This document shows positions 1 through 6,168 of a stretch of 9,001 nt of DNA, piece after piece. A program made the translations under genes and the position numbers. Below the pieces are notes generated by a model. That model was not told where the DNA came from, did not search any database, and saw nothing but the letters and a program-made list of their open reading frames with translations. Each line of letters opens with the position of its first letter. The first letter of the stretch is position 1. Origin of the DNA: Desulfobacteraceae bacterium (GTDB taxonomy: Bacteria; Desulfobacterota; Desulfobacteria; Desulfobacterales; Desulfobacteraceae); NCBI GenBank assembly GCA_024225895.1, contig JAAEMC010000860.1, positions 1 to 9,001 on the forward strand. The letters are read 5' to 3'.

Positions 1-213
1 ACCTTTTTTGATGACGACCAGCAAAAGGCCTTATACAGATGGACCCTGGAATGGCCTTCATTTGAGCCGGGATTTCAAGGCCAGGCTGAAATCAGAAAAG
101 GGGTGGATGTCATCCATTTCAAGGACGGTAAAATTTTCAAAAAACTCTCTTTTTCCAAAACACGCCTGGAAATTGACGGTAAAAGGCATGCACTGATTCC
201 GGAACAAAAATAA
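1..213 (+). CDS. NTF2/SnoaL-like protein, 3' end only
   Basis: This is the last 70 codons of a gene that begins before the window; reading frame 1 is open from base 1 to TAA at 211-213. The visible residues include RWTLEWPSFEPGF, then GVDVIHFKDGKIFKKLSFSKT, a tail typical of the NTF2-like/SnoaL-like cone fold (an aromatic strand followed by 'G-D-V-x-x-F-x-D-G-K-I'). Members are small proteins of about 110-150 residues with varied roles, including isomerases, cyclases and ligand-binding proteins, so no reaction can be named. Only one base separates its stop from the next ATG at 215, so it is very probably in the same transcript as the S51/CysRS-like fusion gene and may be translationally coupled to it. 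The family call rests on the C-terminal half alone. Confidence 0.65.
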   Translation, partial: TFFDDDQQKALYRWTLEWPSFEPGFQGQAEIRKGVDVIHFKDGKIFKKLSFSKTRLEIDGKRHALIPEQK

Positions 214-214
214 G

Positions 215-1483
215 ATGAAACCCAAAAAAAAAGGCCTTATTGCACTGATGGGTTCCGGTGAACTAACCCCGACCATGGTGGAAGTTCACAAACAATTACT
301 TTCCGCCAAAGGCCGTGATTCAAAAGCAGTATTTCTTGACACTCCTGCCGGGTTCCAGCTCAATGCAGACGATATATCAAAAAAAGCTCAGGAATATTTT
401 AAACGTCACATCCATAAAGACCTTTTGATTGCCTCTTTCAAAAATGCAAAAACAAGCAGTGAATATGACCTTCAAATGGTTTTACGTCAATTGGAAACAG
501 CCGGTTACATGCTTGTGGGACCGGGAAGTCCCAGCTATGCCTGCCGCCAGCTTTTGAAAACACCCATCCCGGAATACTGGGCCAGAATCGTTGAATCCGG
601 AGGTTCTATAGCCATTGCCAGTGCGGCAGCCTTAACCTCCGGACGCCATACCCTGCCGGTCTACGAAATCTACAAAGTGGGCCAGGATCTTCACTGGATC
701 GACGGCATTAATGTCCTGGGCCGTTTCGGCCTGGATCTTGTGGTCATTCCCCATTGGAACAATGCCGAAGGCGGCACCCATGATACAAGGTTCTGTTACA
801 TGGGAGAACAAAGGCTTCTGGCACTTGAAAAACTATTGCCTGAAGATACGGTATATCTGGGCATTGATGAACATACTGCCTGCATTTTAGATTGCGAAAA
901 AGAGACAGCAACCATTTATGGCCTTGGCAGCGTCACATTGAGACAACATGGACAAGAAATCAGTTTCACAAAAAAAGAAACCATTCCATTTAAAGTATTC
1001 AGGCAAGATATCACCCAATCAAAAAAGCCGGTCTTAACCAAAAAAGAACCATCCAGTCATAGTACGGACACACAAAATGAAGCTTCTTTCTGGGAGAACA
1101 TACATGAAACAAAGGACCAGTTTAAAAAAAGCCTGGCCAATCATGATTTTAAAACATCGATTAACGCGCTTTTAAAATTAGATAGTCATTTGTGTAAAGC
1201 CTCCATGAACTTTGAAAATGAAGAGACCCTGTCCCAGGCAAGAGAAATTTTACGGGATTTAATTGTCCTTTTGGGTGTGGAACTTCAAATGCTGCAAAAA
1301 AAAACCGACAAGCTCTTTAAGCCTTTGGTTGACAATATATTACAATTGCGCACCACCTATAAAAAAAATGAACAATGGAATGTTGCTGATGCCCTTCGAA
1401 ATGTTTTACTCCAATCCCATATCCTGGTAGAAGACACCAGAAACGGACACCAATGGCGGATCAAAGGCGAAAGTGAAAGCTGA
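215..1483 (+). CDS. Peptidase S51/cyanophycinase-like domain fused to CysRS C-terminal domains
   Basis: A 422-residue protein with two parts. Residues about 6-262 resemble the class-I glutamine-amidotransferase-like fold of peptidase S51 (cyanophycinase, dipeptidase E): MGSGE (12-16), VGPGSPSYA (101-109), a nucleophile-elbow-like IASAAAL (134-140, Ser136 as candidate nucleophile), VIPHWNN (177-183, His180) and GIDEHTA (216-222). The family elbow is usually G-x-S-A-G-A; here the Gly is Ala, so activity is uncertain. After a polar linker (about 264-292), residues about 293-416 resemble the post-catalytic part of cysteinyl-tRNA synthetase: a DALR-type helical domain (KKSLANHDFKTSINALLKL, like the CysRS 'M-D-D-D-F-N-T' helix) and a C-terminal segment ADALRNVLLQSHILVEDT followed by W414-R415. 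The CysRS catalytic core (HIGH, KMSKS, zinc ligands) is absent. The start is ATG 215, with a weak GGAAC 9 bases upstream. There is no signal peptide, so it is probably cytosolic. Its substrate is unknown; the neighbours suggest a thiol or cysteine connection. Confidence 0.8.
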   Translation: MKPKKKGLIALMGSGELTPTMVEVHKQLLSAKGRDSKAVFLDTPAGFQLNADDISKKAQEYFKRHIHKDLLIASFKNAKTSSEYDLQMVLRQLETAGYMLVGPGSPSYACRQLLKTPIPEYWARIVESGGSIAIASAAALTSGRHTLPVYEIYKVGQDLHWIDGINVLGRFGLDLVVIPHWNNAEGGTHDTRFCYMGEQRLLALEKLLPEDTVYLGIDEHTACILDCEKETATIYGLGSVTLRQHGQEISFTKKETIPFKVFRQDITQSKKPVLTKKEPSSHSTDTQNEASFWENIHETKDQFKKSLANHDFKTSINALLKLDSHLCKASMNFENEETLSQAREILRDLIVLLGVELQMLQKKTDKLFKPLVDNILQLRTTYKKNEQWNVADALRNVLLQSHILVEDTRNGHQWRIKGESES

Positions 1484-1521
1484 CCTGTTGGTCAAATACC
1501 CAAAAGACGATTGAATTGGAT

Positions 1522-2511
1522 ATGCAAATTTCTCTTATTTCACTTACCCAATTTGCTAAAATACAAAAAGAGGCATCCCCGGCTCTAAACTGGGACTGCC
1601 CTTTTGTGCTGCCCTTCTGGCTTGCAATATGGCATGACCATTTTATTGATGATTGTGTCCCCAATATTTTAAAATTGCAAAAAGACTCTGAAGTTGGCGC
1701 CATTGCACCTCTGATGATTAACAAACAAAATGCCGAGTTCTTAGGCAGTGAATCAGTCCTGGATTTCCAGGACATTATCATTGGAAAAGAAAACCCGGAT
1801 AATTTTTTTATATCCCTGCTCCATCATTTGAAAAATTTGGATATCCGCATTCTTGAACTGGGAGCGTTAAAATCAGATTCTGCTGCCATGCAAGCCCTGC
1901 CAAAAATCTGCAAACAAATGGGTTATAAAATTCTACAGGTGCAGACCGAACCCTATTTTCAAATGGAGTTGCCTGCTACATTTGAAGAATATCTGTCCAT
2001 GCTTAAAGGAAAACAGCGCCATGAAGTGCGCCGGAAGTTACGGCGGCTTTCAGAGGCCGGCAAGATTGAATTCACTGTTGTGAAAGATGAAGCAGCCCTT
2101 AAAGAAACTTTCCCTGTATTTTTGAACATGTTCAAAGACTCCAGGATGGATAAAGCCCAATTTCTTTCCCCTTCCATGACATCCTATTTTAAATCTCTGG
2201 CCATGGAATTGGCCAGACAAAAGATGCTTTGGCTCACATTTTTATCCATTGACAAAAATCCGTGCGCTTGTACATTCTCTTTTGAATTCAATAATACCCT
2301 CTATCTTTATAACAACGGATACGACCCTGCTTACAAAAAATACAGCGTCGGTCATTTATGCAAAGTTTTCACCATTAAACACGGTATTGAACAAAAGATA
2401 AAATGCTTCAATTTTCTAAAAGGAGAAGAACGGTATAAAAAACATCTGGGCGGAAAGATGCATCCCCTTTACCGCTTGACAGTTCACCTGGATAAAGGCA
2501 AAGGAAAGTAA
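1522..2511 (+). CDS. BioF2-like/FemAB-superfamily GNAT acyltransferase
   Basis: About 329 residues from ATG 1522; a TTG at 1516 in the same frame would add two residues, and neither start has a strong Shine-Dalgarno. The protein matches the BioF2-like acetyltransferase domain (PF13480, 'CelD/BioF2', FemAB-like double-GNAT superfamily). Numbered from TTG 1516, a basic helix KGKQRHEVRRKLRRL (164-178) is followed by the second GNAT half with YLYNNGYDPAYKKYSVGH (263-280) and CFNFLKGEERYKKHLG (297-312), the usual 'D-F-x-x-G-x-E-x-Y-K' ending of this family. Related proteins transfer acyl groups from CoA, while true Fem proteins transfer amino acids from aminoacyl-tRNA; which donor applies here cannot be read from sequence. 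It lies 32 bases after the fusion gene and 5 before the glycosyltransferase, so it is likely in the same operon. In a mycothiol-like scheme it could fill the MshD acetylation step or the cysteine-transfer step (inference). Confidence 0.78.
   Translation: MQISLISLTQFAKIQKEASPALNWDCPFVLPFWLAIWHDHFIDDCVPNILKLQKDSEVGAIAPLMINKQNAEFLGSESVLDFQDIIIGKENPDNFFISLLHHLKNLDIRILELGALKSDSAAMQALPKICKQMGYKILQVQTEPYFQMELPATFEEYLSMLKGKQRHEVRRKLRRLSEAGKIEFTVVKDEAALKETFPVFLNMFKDSRMDKAQFLSPSMTSYFKSLAMELARQKMLWLTFLSIDKNPCACTFSFEFNNTLYLYNNGYDPAYKKYSVGHLCKVFTIKHGIEQKIKCFNFLKGEERYKKHLGGKMHPLYRLTVHLDKGKGK
2501..2508 (+). promoter_or_regulatory. Ribosome binding site of the MshA-like glycosyltransferase gene
   Basis: AAGGAAAG lies 8 bases before ATG 2517 and overlaps the last codons of the acyltransferase gene (stop TAA 2509-2511). 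This supports the chosen start and suggests translational coupling between the two genes. Confidence 0.6.
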
Positions 2512-2516
2512 AAATT

Positions 2517-3722
2517 ATGTCAGCCCCTGCCATTGCCATACTCAGCATTCATTCCAGCCCGGTGGGAAAACTTGGAACCCGGGATACGGGAGGAATGAGT
2601 GTCTTTTTATGTGAAACTTCTAAAATCTTAGGCAAACAAGGATACTGCATAGATCTTTTTACCATGGCAGATGATGCTGATGATCCCTTTATCACCCCTT
2701 TATTTGAGAATGTCAGACTCATAAGACTGCCCCGGCTTTCAGGCGTAAAGATAACCAAAGAAAATTTATTCGGCCATCTCCCTTTTGTATTTGAGGCCTA
2801 TAAGGATTTTATCAGGGTCCAGGGCATCAAATATAACCTGATTCACAGCCATTACTGGCTTTCTGCCGTGCTGGGCCAGCAGATATCCAAACAATGGCAG
2901 ATACCCCATATTGTGACTTTTCATACCCTTGGTGCAATAAAGAACCAGGCCTGCAAAAATGAATCAGAGCCGGAACTGCGGATCAAAACCGAAGAAAAAC
3001 TGGCAAGATTGTGCAACCATATTATTGGTTTTACAAATAAAGAAAAACAAGAGCTGGCCGCCCATTATCAGGCTGACACAAAAAAGATACACATTGTACC
3101 CTGCGGCACCAACTTTAACCGGTTCAAAATTCATGATAAAAAAGATGCCCGCAAAAAATTAAATCTGAATTCCAAAGATTCTGTTTTGCTTTTTGCGGGC
3201 AGGCATGTTCCCATTAAAGGACTTGACCGGTTGCTGTCTGCCGTAAGTTTGCTCAAACAACAAAAAAACATTTGCCTGGTTGTGGTTGGCGGTGATGATC
3301 CAAGTTCAAAGGCCTTAATTGCATTAAAACAAACAATCAATAAATTGGGTATTAAAGATCAAGTACATCTGGCAGGAAGGGTCAATCAAGACACCCTTGC
3401 TCTGTACTATTCTTCTGCCGACATGCTGGTAGTGCCTTCCTTTCATGAAAGCTTTTGTCTGACAGCCCTTGAGGCTTTGGCATGCGGGATTCCTGTTCTC
3501 GGATCAAAAGTGGGAGGGCTTGCCGATATGATAACCCGGGAAACCGGAACCCTTTTAAAAACAATTGATGATCAATTGCTTGCACAAGCCATAATGGAAA
3601 TTATTAATAAAGATAAAAAGATACTCACCCCTTTAAAAATCCGTGAATCTGTCAAAGACTTTAACTGGGAAAAGACCGTGGAAGGGATGTTGAAAATATA
3701 CGATAAAACCTTAAAAATTTAA
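2517..3722 (+). CDS. MshA-like family-4 glycosyltransferase
   Basis: A 401-residue GT-B retaining glycosyltransferase. The N-terminal acceptor domain has SIHSSPVGKLGTRDTGGMSVF (starting at Ser10), close to the MshA signature 'S-M-H-T-S-P...G-T-G-D-x-G-G-M-N-V', then HSHYWLSAVLG (110-120) and FHTLGAIKN (135-143). The C-terminal nucleotide-sugar domain has FAGRHVPIKGLDRLL (226-240; Arg229, Lys234), VVPSFHESFCLTALEALACG (305-324; Glu311 and Glu319 form the EX7E motif) and KVGGLADM. MshA joins UDP-GlcNAc to 1L-myo-inositol 1-phosphate in mycothiol synthesis. From memory, the inositol-phosphate ligands of Corynebacterium MshA (Lys78, Tyr110, Thr134, Arg154) have apparent equivalents here: Lys81, Tyr113, Thr137, Arg155. 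Its Asn25 is replaced by Ser28. The GT4 family also includes sucrose-phosphate synthases and BshA. The inositol-phosphate synthase and PIG-L deacetylase nearby favour an inositol acceptor. The protein is cytosolic or membrane-associated, with no membrane segment. Confidence 0.85.
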   Translation: MSAPAIAILSIHSSPVGKLGTRDTGGMSVFLCETSKILGKQGYCIDLFTMADDADDPFITPLFENVRLIRLPRLSGVKITKENLFGHLPFVFEAYKDFIRVQGIKYNLIHSHYWLSAVLGQQISKQWQIPHIVTFHTLGAIKNQACKNESEPELRIKTEEKLARLCNHIIGFTNKEKQELAAHYQADTKKIHIVPCGTNFNRFKIHDKKDARKKLNLNSKDSVLLFAGRHVPIKGLDRLLSAVSLLKQQKNICLVVVGGDDPSSKALIALKQTINKLGIKDQVHLAGRVNQDTLALYYSSADMLVVPSFHESFCLTALEALACGIPVLGSKVGGLADMITRETGTLLKTIDDQLLAQAIMEIINKDKKILTPLKIRESVKDFNWEKTVEGMLKIYDKTLKI

Positions 3723-3726
3723 GGGG
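3721..3726 (+). promoter_or_regulatory. Ribosome binding site deciding the GTG start of the deacetylase
   Basis: AAGGGG lies 7 bases before GTG 3734 and overlaps the stop codon of the glycosyltransferase gene (TAA 3720-3722). It selects the GTG over the later in-frame ATG at codon 8, which would leave only three residues ahead of the AHPDD motif. Confidence 0.65.
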
Positions 3727-3733
3727 AAAAATA

Positions 3734-4429
3734 GTGAACCATGACACCGATTATATGATTATTTTCGCTCATCCAGATGATGCCGAGTTTGGATGTGCCG
3801 GGTCCATTGCCAATTGGACGGCACAAGGAAAAAAAGTTGTCTATGTGGCATGTACCAGCGGGGATAAAGGAAGTAATGACCCTGGCACAAACATTAAACA
3901 GCTATGCCTGCTCAGGGAAAAGGAACAAAAAGAGGCAGCCAAAAAATTGGGCGTAAAGGATATTGTATTTTTGCGATACCCGGATCAGGGAATTGAAGAT
4001 ACGTCTGAATTCAGAAAAATCCTGGTTCGGCAGATGAGAATTTTTAAACCCAGAATTGTCATTACCATGGATCCCTATCGAAAATATATCTGGCACCGGG
4101 ACCACAGGATCACAGGCCAGGTTGCACTGGATGCGGTTTTCCCCTTTGTCCGGGACCCCTTGGCTTTTCCGGATTTAATGCAAGAAGATATCCTGCCCCA
4201 CAAGGTTGAAGAGATCTGGTTCTTTGGCAGTGAGGATGTTAACCTGAAATTGGGTATTACCGGAACATTTGACACAAAACTTGCCGCCCTTCAATGCCAT
4301 AAAAGCCAAATAGATGCCATGGGGTGGAACAAAGTTGAAAAATGGGTAAAAGAAAGGGGCGCCAAAATGGCCCGGGGAACTGAATTCACCTATGCCGAAG
4401 GATTCCACCAGGTAAAAATACCAGGCTAA
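3734..4429 (+). CDS. PIG-L/LmbE-family zinc deacetylase (MshB/BshB-like)
   Basis: A 231-residue N-acetylglucosaminyl deacetylase-type protein starting at GTG. The metal and catalytic motif AHPDD is at residues 12-16 (His13 and Asp16 as zinc ligands, Asp15 as general base), and the second zinc site is HRDH (121-124, His124 as ligand). Other family marks are TSGDKGS (41-47), LREKEQKEAAKKLGV (60-74) and FLRYPDQGI (79-87). Known members deacetylate GlcNAc-inositol (MshB), GlcNAc-malate (BshB) or GlcNAc-PI (PIG-L), or cleave mycothiol conjugates (Mca). The length is nearer BshB (about 230) than MshB or Mca (about 290-300). It follows the MshA-like glycosyltransferase by 11 bases, the same functional pairing as MshA-MshB or BshA-BshB, so it probably removes the acetyl group from that enzyme's GlcNAc product (inference). 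It ends the + strand train; no convincing terminator hairpin separates it from the convergent gene 13 bases away. Confidence 0.88.
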   Translation: MNHDTDYMIIFAHPDDAEFGCAGSIANWTAQGKKVVYVACTSGDKGSNDPGTNIKQLCLLREKEQKEAAKKLGVKDIVFLRYPDQGIEDTSEFRKILVRQMRIFKPRIVITMDPYRKYIWHRDHRITGQVALDAVFPFVRDPLAFPDLMQEDILPHKVEEIWFFGSEDVNLKLGITGTFDTKLAALQCHKSQIDAMGWNKVEKWVKERGAKMARGTEFTYAEGFHQVKIPG

Positions 4430-4442
4430 AAAGATCTAATGA

Positions 4443-5057
4443 TTATGAAATGCATGCCACTTTTGGGATCTCTTTTATATCCTGTGTGTTGAAGATGAAT
4501 GTGGTAACAGATCCTGTGGCAGGATAATCCTGAATTTGATTAAGTCTTGGGATATTGAGTTTATTTTCCGGTGTTACATCAATTCCCTTTGCCCGGAAAT
4601 GTAAAAATAAAATCACATCACCATGGCTGACAACTGCCACATGCCGCCCTTTAAATTTTTTGCGGATACGGTGAATCCATTTTAAGGAGCGCACTAAAAT
4701 ATCTTTTGGCTGTTCAAATTCAGAGTCTTTGTGGTGATACATATCATCTGAAAATGCCTTTATTTGATTTTCTGCCATCCCTTCAAAGGCAGTGGATACT
4801 TCTGTAACCAAATTGGATTTTAAAAGTTTTAAATCGGGATGGTATTTTAAAATCTTTTTTGCAGTCTGCCTGGCACGAAGCAGCGGGCTTGAGAAAACGG
4901 CATCCAAAGTAAAATCTTTTAAGTTAACTGCCGCCTTTCGGGCATCCTTTCGTCCTTTTTTACTCAGCCTGAAAAAGGGCAGCCTGCCATAAATAATCTG
5001 GTCCGGATTATGGACATGTCCATGACGGACAAATGAAATCCTGGTTTTTGAAGACAT
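4443..5057 (-). CDS. Histidine-phosphatase superfamily protein (phosphoglycerate-mutase-like)
   Basis: A 204-residue member of the histidine phosphatase clan, branch 1. It has the catalytic FVRHGH (9-14; Arg11, and His12 as the phosphorylated nucleophile), the YGRLPFFRLSKKG segment (23-35), the second arginine in SSPLLRARQTA (56-66, Arg61), an acidic candidate proton donor Glu86, and the second catalytic histidine in VVSHGD (143-148, His145). Members remove phosphate from small molecules (sugar phosphates, alpha-ribazole phosphate, inositol phosphates); true mutases are a minority. It starts 3 bases after the stop of the inositol-phosphate synthase gene, with AAAGG (5068-5072) inside that gene as a likely ribosome site, so the two are almost certainly cotranscribed and coupled. 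This suggests an inositol-phosphate or inositol-sugar phosphate substrate. A role as a CobC-like or general phosphatase cannot be excluded. Confidence 0.85.
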   Translation of the reverse strand: MSSKTRISFVRHGHVHNPDQIIYGRLPFFRLSKKGRKDARKAAVNLKDFTLDAVFSSPLLRARQTAKKILKYHPDLKLLKSNLVTEVSTAFEGMAENQIKAFSDDMYHHKDSEFEQPKDILVRSLKWIHRIRKKFKGRHVAVVSHGDVILFLHFRAKGIDVTPENKLNIPRLNQIQDYPATGSVTTFIFNTQDIKEIPKVACIS

Positions 5058-5060
5058 CTT

Positions 5061-6155
5061 TCACATGCCTTTGATAAATTCTTCGGTCATGGCATAGGCT
5101 GTATCATCGGTAAATTGCTCTGGAGGCCGTTTACAGAATAACGCAGAAGGTGCTTTAAGCACGCCCCCAATCTTTCTGTCAAGACCTGTCTTGCATAAAC
5201 GAATGCAATCAATGGCAGCACCAGCTGAATTAGGGGAATCTTCAACAGACAGCCGAAGTTCAAGATCCATGGGAATATCTCCGAAAATCCGTCCTTCCAG
5301 CCTCATGAATGCCACTTTGTTATCTTTAAGCCAGGGCACATAATCACTGGGCCCGATATGGACATTCCGGTCTTTTGGGACCTCGCCCATTACAGATTTT
5401 ACAGCTTCTGTTTTGGATTTCTTTTTAGAAGACAGCCGGGATTGATCTTTCATATTTAAAAAATCGGTATTGCCGCCTGTATTCATCTGGTAGGTACGGT
5501 CCAGTTTCACCCCGCGGCGGGCAAAAAGATTGACCAGATTCCGGTGGATAATTGTGGCGCCCATCTGGGACTTGATGTCATCGCCTATCAGAGGAATCTT
5601 CCTTTCGGCAAAGCGTGCGGCCCACTTTGGATCACTTGCAAGAAATACAGGAATATTATTGATAAAAGCCACCCTGGCTTCCAGGGCACATTGGGCATAA
5701 AAGCGTGTGGCCTGTTCTGATCCCACAGGAAGATAATTAAGCAGAATCTGAGTGCGGGTTTCTTTTAAGATCCTGATGACATCTGCCATTTCCGGTTCAG
5801 CTGCATTGCTTACCACAAAGGATTCTTCTCTGTCATGGTCTTTCATATGACCGGCAACCCCGTCCATGATTTTTCCCATGGAGACCTGTATTCCTGAGTC
5901 AGAAAGGTTCTCAACAAACCGTGCAGTGCAATTGGGCGGCTGAAAGATGGCTGTGTTTACATCTTTTCTTACCTTTCGCTGATCAATATCAAAAGCCGAT
6001 GCAACAACTATATTAGAAGGGGTATACCCATTAATATCCCAATGGAGAATACCAACGGCATCCTCTCTTTTTTTGCCGGAATAAAAATAAATTCCCTGGA
6101 CAAGAGAGCTTGCACAATTACCAACGCCAATAATTCCGATCCTGATGGGTTGCAT
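5061..6155 (-). CDS. ino1: Inositol-3-phosphate synthase, actinobacterial type
   Basis: A 364-residue NAD-dependent enzyme converting D-glucose 6-phosphate to 1L-myo-inositol 1-phosphate (also named 1D-myo-inositol 3-phosphate). The N-terminal Rossmann fold has IGVGNCASSLVQG (9-21), very close to mycobacterial Ino1. Further matches are AFDIDQRKV (54-62), NYLPVGSEQA (140-149), GDDIKSQMGAT (191-201), the catalytic-region NTGGNTDFLNM (225-235), DSPNSAG (306-312) and the C-terminal PPEQFTDD (344-351). The length of about 364 matches the short prokaryotic form rather than the roughly 510-residue eukaryotic one. The ATG is preceded by AAGGA with a 5-base spacer. It supplies inositol phosphate, the acceptor an MshA-type glycosyltransferase would need, and sits opposite that gene set. 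Inositol phosphate could instead feed inositol lipids or osmolytes. It lies 94 bases after ligA, a gap large enough for its own promoter. Confidence 0.92.
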   Translation of the reverse strand: MQPIRIGIIGVGNCASSLVQGIYFYSGKKREDAVGILHWDINGYTPSNIVVASAFDIDQRKVRKDVNTAIFQPPNCTARFVENLSDSGIQVSMGKIMDGVAGHMKDHDREESFVVSNAAEPEMADVIRILKETRTQILLNYLPVGSEQATRFYAQCALEARVAFINNIPVFLASDPKWAARFAERKIPLIGDDIKSQMGATIIHRNLVNLFARRGVKLDRTYQMNTGGNTDFLNMKDQSRLSSKKKSKTEAVKSVMGEVPKDRNVHIGPSDYVPWLKDNKVAFMRLEGRIFGDIPMDLELRLSVEDSPNSAGAAIDCIRLCKTGLDRKIGGVLKAPSALFCKRPPEQFTDDTAYAMTEEFIKGM

Positions 6156-6160
6156 ATATT

Positions 6161-6165
6161 TCCTT
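6161..6165 (-). promoter_or_regulatory. Ribosome binding site of ino1
   Basis: On the - strand AAGGA lies 5 bases before the ATG whose first base is at 6155, supporting that start. No longer in-frame alternative is needed, because the Rossmann GxGxxA motif begins at residue 10. Confidence 0.6.
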
Positions 6166-6168
6166 TTT

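Noticed and set aside
8..196. 62-codon + strand frame beginning MMTTSKRPY
   Set aside because: It overlaps the NTF2-like frame, which is open from base 1 and shows family motifs ending one base before the next gene; the 62-codon frame has none.
215..1483. Annotating the fusion gene as cysteinyl-tRNA synthetase
   Set aside because: Only the C-terminal domains resemble CysRS; the HIGH and KMSKS motifs and zinc ligands are absent, so it cannot charge tRNA by the usual mechanism.
1461..1781. 106-codon open frame on the - strand
   Set aside because: It is antisense to the acyltransferase gene start, whose own frame has clear family motifs.
2517..3722. Reading the glycosyltransferase as sucrose-phosphate synthase or BshA
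   Set aside because: The GGM (not GGQ) after the Asp, the SIHSSP start and the kept inositol-phosphate ligands fit MshA better, and ino1 is nearby; not fully excluded without a tree.
4430..4490. Possible bidirectional terminator between the convergent genes (AAAAGATC ... GATCTCTTTT)
   Set aside because: The arms pair imperfectly and are separated by about 30 bases, partly inside the phosphatase gene; the stem has little GC.
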